Part shown: in pieces, positions 7,913-17,880 of the stretch
How positions within the stretch are numbered: the first letter of the stretch is position 1
How the letters are laid out: every line of letters starts with the position of its first letter
DNA from: Amorphus coralli DSM 19760
Lineage (GTDB): Bacteria > Pseudomonadota > Alphaproteobacteria > Rhizobiales > Amorphaceae
Assembly (NCBI RefSeq): GCF_000374525.1
Contig: NZ_KB894572.1
Span: 248,001 to 312,000 of the forward strand
Direction of reading: 5' to 3'
Length of the DNA: 64,000 bases
Program-made: the position numbers and the translations under genes
Notes under the pieces: model-generated
What the model was told of the DNA's origin: nothing
What the model saw: only the letters and a program-made list of their open reading frames with translations
Database searches by the model: none

Positions 7913-10582
7913 ATGAGCGGCGTCAACGATATCCGGTCCCAGTTCCTGGACTACTTTGCGCGCGAGGGCCACGAGATCGCGCCATCGAGCTCGCTCGTGC
8001 CGCGCAACGATCCGACCTTGATGTTCACCAACGCCGGTATGGTGCAGTTCAAGAACGTCTTCACGGGCCTGGAGACCCGCGCCATTCCCCGCGCGGTCAC
8101 GGCCCAGAAGTGCGTGCGCGCCGGCGGCAAGCACAACGATCTCGACAACGTCGGCTACACCGCCCGACACCACACCTTCTTCGAGATGCTCGGCAACTTC
8201 TCCTTCGGCGACTATTTCAAGGACCGGGCGATCGAGCTCGCCTGGACCCTTGTCACCAAGGAGTTCGGCCTGCCGGCGGAGCGGCTGCTCGCCACCGTCT
8301 ACGCCGAGGACGACGAGGCCTTCAACCTCTGGAAGAAGATCGCCGGCCTTCCGGAGGACCGGATCATCCGGATCCCGACGTCGGACAATTTCTGGCAGAT
8401 GGGCGATACCGGCCCGTGCGGCCCGTGCTCTGAGATCTTCTTCGACCACGGCGAGAACATTCCCGGCGGTCCCCCGGGCTCTCCCGACGAGGACGGGGAC
8501 AGGTTCATCGAGATCTGGAACCTGGTGTTCATGCAGTTCGAGCAGCAGCCGGGCGGCGAGCGCATCCCGCTGCCCAAGCCGTCCATCGACACCGGAATGG
8601 GCCTGGAGCGCATCGCCGCGGTGATGCAGGGGGTTCACGACAATTACGACATCGACCTGTTCCGCTCGCTGATCGCCGCCTCCGAGGAGGTGACCGGTGT
8701 GCCGGCCAGCGGTGAGCAGGAGGTGAGCCACAAGGTCATCGCCGACCATCTGCGCGCCACGAGCTTCCTGATCGCCGACGGGGTGATGCCGTCGAACGAG
8801 GGCCGCGGCTACGTCCTGCGGCGCATCATGCGCCGCGCCATGCGCCACGCGCACCTGCTGGGTGCACGTGACCCGGTCCTGTGCCGGCTGGTCCCGGCGC
8901 TGGTCCGCGAGATGGGCCGGGCCTATCCCGAACTCGGACGCGCCGAGGAGATGATCACCGAGACGCTGGAGCTGGAGGAGCAGCGCTTCCGGCGCACCCT
9001 CGACCGCGGCCTTGCGCTGCTGGACGAGGCTACCGAGCCGCTCGACGAGGGCGGTACGCTGGATGGGGAGACCGCCTTCAAGCTTTACGACACCTACGGC
9101 TTTCCGCTGGACCTGACCCAGGATGCGCTGCGCGGCCGGGGCCTGACGGTGGACGTGGAGAGCTTCGACGCGGCCATGGAGCGCCAGCGCGCGGAGGCCC
9201 GCAAGGCCTGGGCCGGCTCCGGCGAGGCGGCGGTGGAAACCGTCTGGTACGCGGTCAAGGACCGGGTCGGCGCCACGGACTTTCTCGGCTACGAGACGGA
9301 TGCGGCCGAGGCCATCGTTACCGCGCTGGTGGCTGACGGCAAGGAAACGGACCGGCTTGAGGCCGGAACGAGCGGGGCGGTGGTGCTGAACCAGACGCCC
9401 TTCTACGGCGAATCCGGCGGCCAGGTCGGCGATACCGGGACGATCTCCGCGCCGGGGGTCCGCTTCCGGGTGACCGACACCCAGAAGAAAGCCGACGGCG
9501 TCTTTGTTCATCTCGGAACGGTGGAGGAGGGCGTCCTAGTCCCCGAGCTTGCCGTCGATCTGTCGATCGATGCGGCGCGCCGCGCTTCCATTCGCGCCAA
9601 CCATTCCGCCACCCACCTGGTCCATGCCGCGCTGCGCAAGGTGCTCGGCACGCATGTTGCGCAGAAGGGTTCGCTGGTGGCGCCCGACCGGCTGCGCTTC
9701 GATTTCTCCCACAACAAGCCGATCTCTGCGGAGGAACTGGCAGAGGTCGAGGAAATCTCCAACCGCATCGTGCTGCAGAACGACCGGGTGGCGACGCGCC
9801 TCATGGCATTGGAGGATGCGGTCGAGGCCGGGGCCATGGCGCTGTTCGGCGAAAAGTATGCCGACGAGGTCCGAGTCGTCGCCATGGGCCACGAGCCCGG
9901 CGAGGATGGGCGCGAGAAGACCTACTCGATGGAGCTGTGCGGCGGCACCCATGTGGGGCGCACCGGCGAGATCGGCCTCGTGACGGTGGTTTCGGAAAGC
10001 GCCGTCTCCGCCGGCGTTCGCCGCATCGAGGCGTTCACCGCCGACCAGGCCCGGCGCTACCTGGAGGACCAGGATCGCCGCCTGCGGGAGGTGGCGAACG
10101 TGCTCAAGGTGTCGGTGGCCGACGTGGTTGAACGTGCCGCCGCCCTCGCCGACGACAAGCGCCGTCTGGAGCGGGAACTTGCGGACACGCGCCGCAAGCT
10201 GGCACTCGCGGGCCCGGCGGAAGCCGGCGGCGGCGAGGAGGTGAAGACGGTCGGCTCGGTGAAATTCATGGGCCGCGCCGTCGAGGGGATCGGCGGCAAG
10301 GACCTGAAGGGCCTCGTGGACGACGCCAAGAAGCAGCTGGAATCGGGTATCGTGGTCATCGTCAGCCGCGCCGATGACGGCAAGGCGGGCATTGTGGTCG
10401 GTGTGACGAAGGACCTGACCGGCCGCTTCAACGCGGTTGATCTGGTGCGTGCCGGGTCCGAGGCGCTGGGCGGCAAGGGGGGCGGTGGCCGCCCGGACAT
10501 GGCCCAGGCCGGCGGACCCAATTCCGCCGACGCGGCCCAGGCGATCGCGGCGGTCGAGGCCGCCGTCGCCGCGGCGGGCTAG
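7913..10582 (+). CDS. alaS: Alanyl-tRNA synthetase
   Basis: The product is 889 residues, normal for AlaRS, and charges tRNA-Ala in the cytoplasm. The catalytic core starts [20 protein letters not shown], with [25 protein letters not shown]. The editing domain has the zinc ligands HSATH (HxxxH) and CGGTH. The C-terminal DHHA1-like oligomerisation part contains [20 protein letters not shown] and a Gly-rich stretch before DMAQAGG. The ATG was chosen by alignment to the AlaRS N-terminus; the 38 codons upstream are not family-like. It is followed after 24 bases by the K+ channel gene. Confidence 0.97.
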   Translation: MSGVNDIRSQFLDYFAREGHEIAPSSSLVPRNDPTLMFTNAGMVQFKNVFTGLETRAIPRAVTAQKCVRAGGKHNDLDNVGYTARHHTFFEMLGNFSFGDYFKDRAIELAWTLVTKEFGLPAERLLATVYAEDDEAFNLWKKIAGLPEDRIIRIPTSDNFWQMGDTGPCGPCSEIFFDHGENIPGGPPGSPDEDGDRFIEIWNLVFMQFEQQPGGERIPLPKPSIDTGMGLERIAAVMQGVHDNYDIDLFRSLIAASEEVTGVPASGEQEVSHKVIADHLRATSFLIADGVMPSNEGRGYVLRRIMRRAMRHAHLLGARDPVLCRLVPALVREMGRAYPELGRAEEMITETLELEEQRFRRTLDRGLALLDEATEPLDEGGTLDGETAFKLYDTYGFPLDLTQDALRGRGLTVDVESFDAAMERQRAEARKAWAGSGEAAVETVWYAVKDRVGATDFLGYETDAAEAIVTALVADGKETDRLEAGTSGAVVLNQTPFYGESGGQVGDTGTISAPGVRFRVTDTQKKADGVFVHLGTVEEGVLVPELAVDLSIDAARRASIRANHSATHLVHAALRKVLGTHVAQKGSLVAPDRLRFDFSHNKPISAEELAEVEEISNRIVLQNDRVATRLMALEDAVEAGAMALFGEKYADEVRVVAMGHEPGEDGREKTYSMELCGGTHVGRTGEIGLVTVVSESAVSAGVRRIEAFTADQARRYLEDQDRRLREVANVLKVSVADVVERAAALADDKRRLERELADTRRKLALAGPAEAGGGEEVKTVGSVKFMGRAVEGIGGKDLKGLVDDAKKQLESGIVVIVSRADDGKAGIVVGVTKDLTGRFNAVDLVRAGSEALGGKGGGGRPDMAQAGGPNSADAAQAIAAVEAAVAAAG

Positions 10583-10606
10583 GCACAGCGGACCGGGGAG
10601 GGGCGC

Positions 10607-11869
10607 GTGAACGGTCAACGGACGCGCCCGACCTCGCCGAAACGGCCCGCCGCCGTCCTGTCGGCCGCCGCGCGCCGGCGCGCAAAATGGCGGCGACGGG
10701 CCTATTTCCTGCTTGAAAGCGACGGGTCACCGGACCCGTGGGCCATCGCCATTCGCTTCGGCCTGATCGCCGTCGTTCTTCTCAACGTCGCGGTGGCGCT
10801 GGCCGCCACCGACCCGCAGATCCGCCACGACAACGGTGGCCTGCTCGTCGGCATCGAACTCGCCACCCTGCTTCTCTTCACGGTCGAGTACGTGGCACGG
10901 CTCTGGTCCGCGGTGGAACATCCCCGCTACCACGGCCTGCCGCACTGGCGGGCGCGGCTTCGCTATGCGCTGACGCCCGCGGCGATCGTCGACCTGGCGG
11001 TGATCCTGCCGCTGGCAATCGCCCCCTTCGTGGCGCTCGATCTCTCCTCGTTCCTGTTCCTGCGCATCATCCGTCTGTTGAAGCTGTTCCGCTATTCGGG
11101 AGGCATGGCCGCGCTCGGCGAGGCGGTGTTCGCGGAGCGCCGCGCGCTGCTTGCCTGCGCGGTGATCCTGCTCGCCATTGTGCTGATCTCGGCGTCGAGC
11201 ATCACCTACGCAGAGCGGGCCGCCCAGCCGGATGCCTTCGGTAGCGTCATCGGATCGCTGTGGTGGACGATCGTTACCATCACGACGGTCGGCTACGGCG
11301 ATGTTGTGCCCGTCACGCCGCTGGGCCGCGCCATCGCCGTGGTGACCATGGTTGTCGGCTTCGCCTTCATCGCGCTGCCCACGGCGATCCTGTCGTCGTC
11401 CTTCGCCGAGGTCATCCGGCGGCGCGACTTCACCATCACCTGGGGCATGATCGGCCGGGTGCCGGCCTTCGCCAACCTCGATGCGGCCACCATCGTGCGG
11501 ATCATGCCGCGCCTGGTCGCGCGAACCTTCCACCCCGGCGACATCGTCGTTCACCGCAACGAGGAACCGGCCGACCTCCACATTGTGGTCTTCGGGGTTC
11601 TTGAAGCGGAAGGGCTGGATGACGAGGAGGAAGACGGAGGCGCAGATGCGGCTTCCTCCGGTCATCCGCCGCTGCCGGAGCCCGTAGTGTTCCAGGAGGG
11701 TGACATGTTCGGCGGCCCCATCCCGATGCGCGGGTTCAAGACGGCGGGACCCGTCGTCTCGACGGGAACCTCGCGCTTCCTGATCCTGCCGGAAGACGAT
11801 CTCCGGGTGATCGCCCGGCGCCGGCCGGACGTCTATGCGCTGCTCACGGGGGGCTTGGACCCGACCTGA
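10607..11869 (+). CDS. Voltage-gated potassium channel with C-terminal cyclic-nucleotide-binding-like domain
   Basis: The product is 420 residues. It has six membrane segments between about 45 and 265. A charged S4 (FLFLRIIRLLKLFRYSGG) precedes the pore helix and the selectivity filter TIVTITTVGYGDVVPVTPLG. The C-terminal domain (about 285-415) has the CNBD beginning VPAFANLDAATIVRIMPRLVARTFHPGDIVVHRNEEPADL. The phosphate-binding cassette is degenerate: the expected FGE-M/L-A-L...PR-S/T-A reads FGGPIPMRGFKTAG. An acidic loop (DDEEEDGGADAAS) interrupts the domain. The start is GTG behind GGGGAGGGG. MloK1-type channels are the nearest known class; cyclic nucleotide control is doubtful here. Confidence 0.88.
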   Translation: MNGQRTRPTSPKRPAAVLSAAARRRAKWRRRAYFLLESDGSPDPWAIAIRFGLIAVVLLNVAVALAATDPQIRHDNGGLLVGIELATLLLFTVEYVARLWSAVEHPRYHGLPHWRARLRYALTPAAIVDLAVILPLAIAPFVALDLSSFLFLRIIRLLKLFRYSGGMAALGEAVFAERRALLACAVILLAIVLISASSITYAERAAQPDAFGSVIGSLWWTIVTITTVGYGDVVPVTPLGRAIAVVTMVVGFAFIALPTAILSSSFAEVIRRRDFTITWGMIGRVPAFANLDAATIVRIMPRLVARTFHPGDIVVHRNEEPADLHIVVFGVLEAEGLDDEEEDGGADAASSGHPPLPEPVVFQEGDMFGGPIPMRGFKTAGPVVSTGTSRFLILPEDDLRVIARRRPDVYALLTGGLDPT

Positions 11870-11916
11870 TCGAACGGCGCCGAGGCCGATCCACGATTTG
11901 CCGCGCTCACGAAGAA

Positions 11917-11940
11917 GCCCGCGATCCGGAGACCGCGGGC
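11917..11940. terminator. Hairpin between the channel gene and leuA
   Basis: GCCCGCG (11917-11923) pairs with CGCGGGC (11934-11940). Pyrimidine-rich, T-containing tails occur on both strands, so it may end both convergent transcripts. Confidence 0.6.
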
Positions 11941-11968
11941 TCTCTGCGTTTGGTGCCGCGGAAGCGCG

Positions 11969-13534
11969 TTACGATGCCTCGCGCACGCCTTGGGCATGGA
12001 TCCGCTTGATGGCGATCTTGTTGAGTGCCGCGACATACGCCTTGGCCGAGGCCACGAGCGTGTCGACATCGGCGCCGCGCCCGGAGGCGATGCGGCCGTT
12101 GTCCTCCAGCCGGACTGACACCTCGGCCTGGGCATCGGTGCCCTCCGTCACAGCGTGCACCTGGTAGAGCGACAGGCGCGCATCGTGCGGCATGATCTGC
12201 TTGATCGCGTTGAAGGTGGCGTCCACCGGACCGGAGCCCTGGGCCTCCTCCGTCACGTGACGGCCGTCCACCTCCATGGTGACGATGGCCTTCTGCGGCG
12301 CGCCGGTACCGGCAATGACCGTCAGCGAGATAACCTTCACGGCCTCGCCGGCGATGGCGATCTGGTCCTCCACCAGCGCCTCGATGTCCTCGTCGTAGAC
12401 ATGCTTCTTCTGGTCGGCGAGATCCTTGAAGCGCCGGAAAGCATCCTCGAAGGCGTTCTGACCGATCTCGAAACCCAGCTCCTTCAGCTTCTCGCGGAAG
12501 GCATGGCGGCCGGAATGCTTGCCCATGACAAGCGACGTGGCCTTCACGCCCACGTCTTCCGGCCGCATGATCTCGTAGGTTTCGGCATGCTTGAGCATGC
12601 CGTCCTGGTGGATGCCGGATTCGTGGGCGAAGGCGTTCTTCCCGACAATGGCCTTGTTGTACTGGACCGGGAAGCCGGCAACCGTGGAGACCAGCTTCGA
12701 CGCCCGCGTGAGATAGCCCGCATCGACATTGGTCCGGTAAGGCATCACGTCGCCGCGCGTGCGGATCGCCATGACGATCTCTTCCAGCGCGGCATTGCCG
12801 GCGCGCTCGCCCAGGCCGTTGATGGTGCATTCGATCTGGCGGGCGCCTCCGGCGACACCGGCCAGCGAGTTGGCAACCGCCAGGCCAAGGTCGTCGTGGC
12901 AGTGCACGGAGAAGGTCACCGCGTCGGCGTCCGGCACCTTCTCGATCATCGTGGCGAACATGGCGCGGTACTCGTCCGGCGTGGCGTAGCCGACCGTGTC
13001 AGGCAGGTTGATCGTGGTGGCACCGGCGCGGATCGCGGCCTCCACGCAGCGACAGAGATAGTCGAGCGGCGTGCGGGTGGCGTCCATCGCCGACCATTCC
13101 ACGTCGTCGATCAGGTTGCGTGCGCGGGTCACCGTCGCCGTGATGATCTCCAGAACCTCGTCCTGGGTCTTGTTCATCTGGTGGGCGAGATGGATCGGCG
13201 AGGTCGACACGAAAGTGTGGATGCGGCCGCGGCGGGCATCGCGGACGGCTTCACCGGCGCGGTCGATGTCGGCGGGAATGGCGCGGGCCAGCCCGGCAAT
13301 CACGGCGTTCTCGGCGCGCCGGGCAATCATGTTCACGGCCTCGAAGTCGCCGTTGGAGGCGATCGGGAAGCCGGCCTCGATGATGTCGACACCCATCGTG
13401 TCGAGCACCTCGGCAACCTGCAGCTTTTCTTCCAGCGTCATCGACGCGCCCGGCGACTGCTCGCCATCGCGCAGCGTCGTGTCGAAGATTTTCACCTCGG
13501 CGGGATCGGCGATCGTCGGCGTTTCGGTGGTCAT
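11969..13534 (-). CDS. leuA: 2-isopropylmalate synthase
   Basis: The 521-residue product condenses acetyl-CoA with 2-oxoisovalerate, the first committed step of leucine synthesis. The catalytic barrel begins KIFDTTLRDGEQSPGASM and has the HMGL-family metal site TFSVHCHDDLGLAVANSLAG. The C-terminal regulatory LeuA dimer domain spans about 390-510. The ATG (MTTETPTIADPAEVK) was chosen because AAGGA lies upstream and the family starts near here. A leucine-rich leader ORF and a large hairpin lie 91-229 bases upstream, pointing to attenuation by leucyl-tRNA supply. Confidence 0.96.
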   Translation of the reverse strand: MTTETPTIADPAEVKIFDTTLRDGEQSPGASMTLEEKLQVAEVLDTMGVDIIEAGFPIASNGDFEAVNMIARRAENAVIAGLARAIPADIDRAGEAVRDARRGRIHTFVSTSPIHLAHQMNKTQDEVLEIITATVTRARNLIDDVEWSAMDATRTPLDYLCRCVEAAIRAGATTINLPDTVGYATPDEYRAMFATMIEKVPDADAVTFSVHCHDDLGLAVANSLAGVAGGARQIECTINGLGERAGNAALEEIVMAIRTRGDVMPYRTNVDAGYLTRASKLVSTVAGFPVQYNKAIVGKNAFAHESGIHQDGMLKHAETYEIMRPEDVGVKATSLVMGKHSGRHAFREKLKELGFEIGQNAFEDAFRRFKDLADQKKHVYDEDIEALVEDQIAIAGEAVKVISLTVIAGTGAPQKAIVTMEVDGRHVTEEAQGSGPVDATFNAIKQIMPHDARLSLYQVHAVTEGTDAQAEVSVRLEDNGRIASGRGADVDTLVASAKAYVAALNKIAIKRIHAQGVREAS

Positions 13535-13624
13535 GGAGTCTGGTCCTTCTCGGGAGCGGCCCGCGCGACGGCGTATGCACAAGCGTCGGGGCCGAGAGTG
13601 TTCTGGGTTCGCCTCGTCAGTACT

Positions 13625-13665
13625 CCCCTGAGAGCCTGCCCGAACGGGCTGCCAGCGCTCAGGGG
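13625..13665 (-). promoter_or_regulatory. Large hairpin in the leuA leader
   Basis: Reading the minus strand, CCCCTGAG (13665-13658) pairs with CTCAGGGG (13632-13625), with an inner GCCC/GGGC stem. The leader ORF stop codon lies inside the 5' arm. No T run follows, so it is not a simple intrinsic terminator; it could be one of alternating structures. Confidence 0.6.
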
Positions 13666-13763
13666 CAGCTAAGGAGGAGGAGACGGCCGAGAAGAAGGGT
13701 CCGGACGCGCGGAGCGTCCGTGTTCAGTGCGATCCGGAGCTTGCTGGTCTGCTCGACGGGCAC
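13659..13763 (-). CDS. leuL: Leucine-rich leader peptide upstream of leuA
   Basis: This is a 34-codon ORF with a GTG start five bases after GGGAAG. It ends TLLLGRLLLLSCP and a stop. Seven of nine consecutive codons (13671-13697) are leucine (CTT, CTT, CTC, GGC, CGT, CTC, CTC, CTC, CTT). This is the classical signature of a leader peptide whose ribosome stalls when leucyl-tRNA is scarce. It is followed at once by the 41-base hairpin and then leuA. The leader role is inferred from codon content and position; the exact start is uncertain. The symbol follows the convention for leu leaders. Confidence 0.7.
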   Translation of the reverse strand: MPVEQTSKLRIALNTDAPRVRTLLLGRLLLLSCP

Positions 13764-13984
13764 GCTGGCTTCCCGGTTTGATGACCCGATTGGCGGCGCA
13801 TAAGGCGCCGGATGAAACAGTCTCTAATCGAAAGGCGGGGGTCGCGCAACATTTCCATGGAACGGCGTCGGTCGCGCAAGCCGGGTCGACTTGAACATCC
13901 CCGGGTTGCGGTCGTTCACCTCTACGCTTTAGCCTTGCCTGTAAAGACAAAGGACGACGACCAAGCGAGTTGGGGGGATCCGGC
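13764..13984. other. Divergent intergenic region, leuA leader / MHS transporter
   Basis: This is the remaining part of the 450-base gap between leuA and the transporter. It should hold the leuA promoter on the minus strand and the transporter promoter on the plus strand. I could not assign hexamers with confidence. Confidence 0.35.
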
Positions 13985-15259
13985 GTGGCATCATTGTTCT
14001 CGCACTGGTCGAAGAAGACCGTGGCCGGTGCCATCGGCAACACGCTCGAATGGTACGATTTCGCTGTCTATGGCTTCTTCGCGCCGATCATCGCCACGCA
14101 GTTCTTTCCGAAGACGGATCCGAAAGTCGCCCTGATCGCCACCTTTGGCGTGTTCGCAGCGGGCTTCCTCATGCGCCCGTTCGGCGGACTGGTGATCGGC
14201 CACGTCGCCGACAAGCTTGGCCGTCGGGCAGCGCTGACGCTGTCTGTGGCCATGATGGCGATTCCGACCACGCTGGTGGCGTTCCTGCCGATCTACGAGA
14301 TGATAGGCCTCGCCGCACCGCTGCTTCTGACCTTCCTGCGCCTCGTGCAGGGGCTGTCGGTGGGTGGCGAATATACCGGTTCCGTCACCTACCTGGTCGA
14401 GAACGGTCCGCAGGACCAGCGCGGCATTTCCGGCTCGTTCGGGCTGGTGGGATCCAATCTCGGCATTCTGCTGGGTGCGGCGATGGGCGCCATCGTCACC
14501 GCGCTGGTGCCGGACGAGGCGCTGGCAAGCTGGGGCTGGCGCATCCCGTTCCTGTGCGGCGTTCTCCTGGGGCTGGCCGGGGTCTATTTCCGCAGCCACG
14601 TGGAAGATATCGAGGTCGAGTTCAACGATCCCCACGAACCGCAGGAACCGGAGTTTCCCATCGTCGAGGCGGTTCGCGATCACTGGCGGGGCATGCTGCG
14701 GGTGATGGGCATCAACGTGCTGAACGGCATCGGCTTCTACATCGCCTTCGTCTACCTGACGACCTACATCGTCACCTATGACGGCGTGAACGAGAACCGG
14801 GCACTGGACATCAACACCGGCGTCATAGCGGTCCTGTGCCTGGTCATTCCGTTCTTCGCGGCGCTGTCGGACCGGATCGGCCGCCGGCCCGTCATGATGA
14901 CCGGGGCGCTCGGGGTTGCCGTGTTCGCCTATCCGCTGTTCCTGGCGCTCGGCAGCGGCACCCTGTGGGGCATTCTCCTCGGGCAACTCGGTTTCGCGGT
15001 GCTGATGGCCTGCTTCACCGGCCCGCTGCCGACTACCATGACGGAGCAGTTCCCGCGCCACGTCCGCGTGACCGCCTACTCCGTCGCCTTCAATATCCCG
15101 ATGGCCATCGTCGGTGGCACCACGCCGATGGTCGCCACCTGGCTGATCAGCGAGACCGGCGACCGGATGGCGCCGGCCTTCTATGTCGTGGCCGCGGCGC
15201 TTGTGGCGCTGGCGACCCTGGTCTTCACTCCGGAGACCAAAGATAAGGTGATGGACTGA
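13985..15259 (+). CDS. MFS transporter, metabolite:H+ symporter (MHS) family
   Basis: The product is 424 residues with about 12 hydrophobic segments. It opens with AGAIGNTLEWYDFAVYGFFAPIIATQFFP, the MHS (ProP/KgtP/ShiA) signature. The MFS loop motif GHVADKLGRRAALT follows helix 2, with LVQGLSVGGEYTGSVTYLVE in helix 4. A second loop motif, SDRIGRRPVMM, lies in the C half. It is an inner-membrane proton symporter for an organic acid or osmolyte; the substrate cannot be told. The start is GTG, six bases after GGGGGGAT; a TTG five codons upstream is possible. Confidence 0.87.
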   Translation: MASLFSHWSKKTVAGAIGNTLEWYDFAVYGFFAPIIATQFFPKTDPKVALIATFGVFAAGFLMRPFGGLVIGHVADKLGRRAALTLSVAMMAIPTTLVAFLPIYEMIGLAAPLLLTFLRLVQGLSVGGEYTGSVTYLVENGPQDQRGISGSFGLVGSNLGILLGAAMGAIVTALVPDEALASWGWRIPFLCGVLLGLAGVYFRSHVEDIEVEFNDPHEPQEPEFPIVEAVRDHWRGMLRVMGINVLNGIGFYIAFVYLTTYIVTYDGVNENRALDINTGVIAVLCLVIPFFAALSDRIGRRPVMMTGALGVAVFAYPLFLALGSGTLWGILLGQLGFAVLMACFTGPLPTTMTEQFPRHVRVTAYSVAFNIPMAIVGGTTPMVATWLISETGDRMAPAFYVVAAALVALATLVFTPETKDKVMD

Positions 15260-15441
15260 ACCGGCTGCCTCAGGCTTCAGTCGTTCCAAAGAAGCATCGG
15301 GGCGACGGTCCTTTCTTCACATTTCCGGTCTCATGACCTAGAAGGACGCCGCACCCCGAATTTTCCGCGTGCGACCGCGCGCCGGAGGCATTCGCCTCCC
15401 GGTTCCGGTCCGTTCAGGCTAGCACCGAGGTCCGTTTCAAT

Positions 15442-16656
15442 ATGGCAAAGATCAAAGTCGACAACCCGGTCGTCGAACTCGACGGCGACGAGATGACCCG
15501 GATCATCTGGGACTATATCAAGAAGAAGCTGATCCACCCCTACCTCGACATCGATCTGCAGTATTACGATCTCGGTATCGAGAAGCGCGACGAGACCGAC
15601 GACCAGATCACCATCGACGCGGCGAACGCCATCAAAGCCTGCGGCGTCGGCGTGAAGTGCGCCACCATCACGCCGGACGAGGCGCGCGTCGAGGAGTTCG
15701 GCCTGAAGAAGATGTGGCGGTCGCCGAACGGCACCATCCGCAACATCCTCGGCGGCGTCATCTTCCGCGAGCCGATCATCTGCCGCAACGTGCCGCGTCT
15801 GGTGCCGGGCTGGACCCAGCCGATCATCGTCGGCCGTCACGCCTACGGTGACCAGTACCGTGCCACCGACTTCAAGTTCCCGGGCAAGGGCACGCTTTCG
15901 ATCAAGTTCGTCGGCGAGGATGGCGAGACCATCGAGCATGAGGTGTTCGATGCGCCGGGCTCCGGCATCGCCATGGCGATGTACAACCTCGACCAGTCGA
16001 TCATCGACTTCGCCCGCGCTTCCATGAACTACGCCCTGATGCGCGGCTACCCGCTGTACCTCTCCACGAAGAACACGATCCTCAAGGTCTACGACGGCCG
16101 CTTCAAGGACATCTTCCAGGAGATCTTCGACAGCGAGTTCAAGGACAAGTTCGACGCCAAGGGCATCACCTACGAGCACCGCCTGATCGACGACATGGTC
16201 GCCGCCTCGATGAAGTGGTCCGGCGGCTACGTCTGGGCCTGCAAGAACTACGACGGCGACGTGCAGTCCGACACCGTGGCACAGGGCTTCGGCTCGCTCG
16301 GCCTGATGACCTCGGTGCTGATGACGCCGGACGGACAGACCGTCGAGGCGGAAGCCGCCCACGGCACCGTCACCCGTCACTATCGCCAGCATCAGCGCGG
16401 CGAGGAGACCTCGACCAACTCCACCGCTTCGATCTTCGCCTGGTCGCGCGGCCTCGCCCACCGGGCGAAGCTCGACGACAACGACGATCTGAAGACTTTC
16501 GCCGAGACGCTTGAGCGCGAGACCGTCGGCGCCATCGAGGACGGCCACATGACGAAGGACCTGGCGCTTCTCGTCGGGGCCGACCAGGGCTGGCAGTCCA
16601 CCACCGGCTTCCTCGACACGGTCTCCGATCGTGTTGCCAAGTCGATGGGCATGTAA
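15442..16656 (+). CDS. icd: NADP-dependent isocitrate dehydrogenase
   Basis: The 404-residue product belongs to the eukaryotic-like homodimeric NADP-IDH class. It makes 2-oxoglutarate, CO2 and NADPH in the TCA cycle. It begins [31 protein letters not shown]. The substrate-binding region is [23 protein letters not shown], and [14 protein letters not shown] and [31 protein letters not shown] carry cofactor and metal contacts. Length and motifs are standard. It is a single gene with a strong terminator. Confidence 0.97.
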   Translation: MAKIKVDNPVVELDGDEMTRIIWDYIKKKLIHPYLDIDLQYYDLGIEKRDETDDQITIDAANAIKACGVGVKCATITPDEARVEEFGLKKMWRSPNGTIRNILGGVIFREPIICRNVPRLVPGWTQPIIVGRHAYGDQYRATDFKFPGKGTLSIKFVGEDGETIEHEVFDAPGSGIAMAMYNLDQSIIDFARASMNYALMRGYPLYLSTKNTILKVYDGRFKDIFQEIFDSEFKDKFDAKGITYEHRLIDDMVAASMKWSGGYVWACKNYDGDVQSDTVAQGFGSLGLMTSVLMTPDGQTVEAEAAHGTVTRHYRQHQRGEETSTNSTASIFAWSRGLAHRAKLDDNDDLKTFAETLERETVGAIEDGHMTKDLALLVGADQGWQSTTGFLDTVSDRVAKSMGM

Positions 16657-16689
16657 GCCCTCTGGCTTCAGCCCAAGCCTGCAATCGAG

Positions 16690-16724
16690 GCCCGCGCCGA
16701 CTGTCGGCGCGGGCTTCTTTTTTT
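16690..16724 (+). terminator. Intrinsic terminator of icd
   Basis: GCCCGCGCCGA (16690-16700) pairs perfectly with TCGGCGCGGGC (16704-16714), followed by TTCTTTTTTT. Confidence 0.9.
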
Positions 16725-16823
16725 GGGCGCTTCGCCTCCTTGAAACGCGCCGCCTTTGGGGGCGATACTCTGTTCGCATTCGCGTGCCGGGGGGCGCGGC
16801 GAGCGAACGGGGAGGGGTGAGCC

Positions 16824-17726
16824 TTGAGTGAGCGTGCGGCATTCCGGCCGGTGGATCGTGAAACGGCGGGCACGTTGTCCGCGGCCGAGGCGATCCAGTA
16901 CCACTACGACAACGAGACGCGTTTCTTCTCGCTGTTCCTCCACGAGACGCTCTGCTACTCCGCCGCGCGCTTCCACGCGCCGAGCCGGGCGGAGCCGGTT
17001 CTCGACAATCTCTACGACGCCCAGTGGGCCAAGATCCGCTTCCATCTCGATGCGCTGCAGCTGAAGCCTGGCGCGCGCATCCTCGATGTCGGTTGCGGCT
17101 GGGGCGCGGTGCTGGCCGCCGCTGTGACCGAGTACGAGGGCAGGGGGGCTGTCGGCCTGACGCTTTCCAAGGACCAGCGCGACCATATCGAGGCGCGCAA
17201 CCTGAAGGGCGTCGAGGTCCGGCTCGCGGACGTCTACGAGGCGGAGCTCGACGGGCCGTTCGACGGGATCGTCTCCGTCGGCGCGTTCGAGCATTTCGCC
17301 CGGCCGGCCATGAACAAGGCGGAGAAGATCGAGGCGTACACCCGCTTCTTCGAGATCTGCCACAAGAACCTGATGCCGAACGCCTTCCTGTCGCTGCAGA
17401 CCATCGTCTGGGACACGCCCACCTTCGAGGAAGCCAAGACCTGGATCCCGGAGACCGTGTTCCCGCAGTCCGATATCCCGTTCATCGACGAGGTGGTGAC
17501 GGCGAGCCATCCGCTGTTCCGGCTGGAGTACCTTGAGAACCGCCGCGAGGACTACATCCTGACGCTGGACCAGTGGATCAAGAATCTGAAGGCCCAGAAG
17601 GATGTGATCATCGCCGAATGGGATCAGGAGAAGTACGACTTCTTCGAGCACTATCTCCGCAATTCCAAGCTCGCCTTCGCCCGTCGCAAGAATGCCCTGT
17701 CGCGCTTCGTCCTGAAGCGGCGCTAA
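16824..17726 (+). CDS. Cyclopropane-fatty-acyl-phospholipid synthase-like SAM methyltransferase
   Basis: The product is a 300-residue class I methyltransferase. SAM motif I is ARILDVGCGWGAVLAAAV, preceded by the CFA-synthase-like AIQYHYDNETRFFSLFLHETLCYSAARF. VSVGAFEHFARPAMNKAEKIEAYTRFFEICHKNLMP follows the family's active-site region. It is shorter than E. coli Cfa (382) and close to mycobacterial CmaA/Pcaa enzymes. Modification of unsaturated acyl chains is likely; a small-molecule substrate is possible. The start is TTG behind GGGGAGGGG. Alternative starts further in would lose conserved sequence. Confidence 0.8.
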   Translation: MSERAAFRPVDRETAGTLSAAEAIQYHYDNETRFFSLFLHETLCYSAARFHAPSRAEPVLDNLYDAQWAKIRFHLDALQLKPGARILDVGCGWGAVLAAAVTEYEGRGAVGLTLSKDQRDHIEARNLKGVEVRLADVYEAELDGPFDGIVSVGAFEHFARPAMNKAEKIEAYTRFFEICHKNLMPNAFLSLQTIVWDTPTFEEAKTWIPETVFPQSDIPFIDEVVTASHPLFRLEYLENRREDYILTLDQWIKNLKAQKDVIIAEWDQEKYDFFEHYLRNSKLAFARRKNALSRFVLKRR

Positions 17727-17880
17727 GGCCGTTTTCGCTTCTACTGAAAATGCCTACCTGGCCGGGGCGCGGTGCTCCGGCCCAACGACACTAAGCGCGC
17801 CCGGCGGACACGGCGTAAGGCAGCCTTCGAGCTGGCTGCCATCGCGCGTCTCTCCAGCGGCGCCAATACCGGACATTGCC

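Noticed and set aside
13535-13760. Riboswitch before leuA
   Set aside because: The leucine codon run and hairpin explain the region; no conserved aptamer core was recognised.
17750-17790. Hairpin after the methyltransferase gene as a terminator
   Set aside because: GGCCGGGGC/GCTCCGGCC can pair, but no T run follows and pairing is imperfect.
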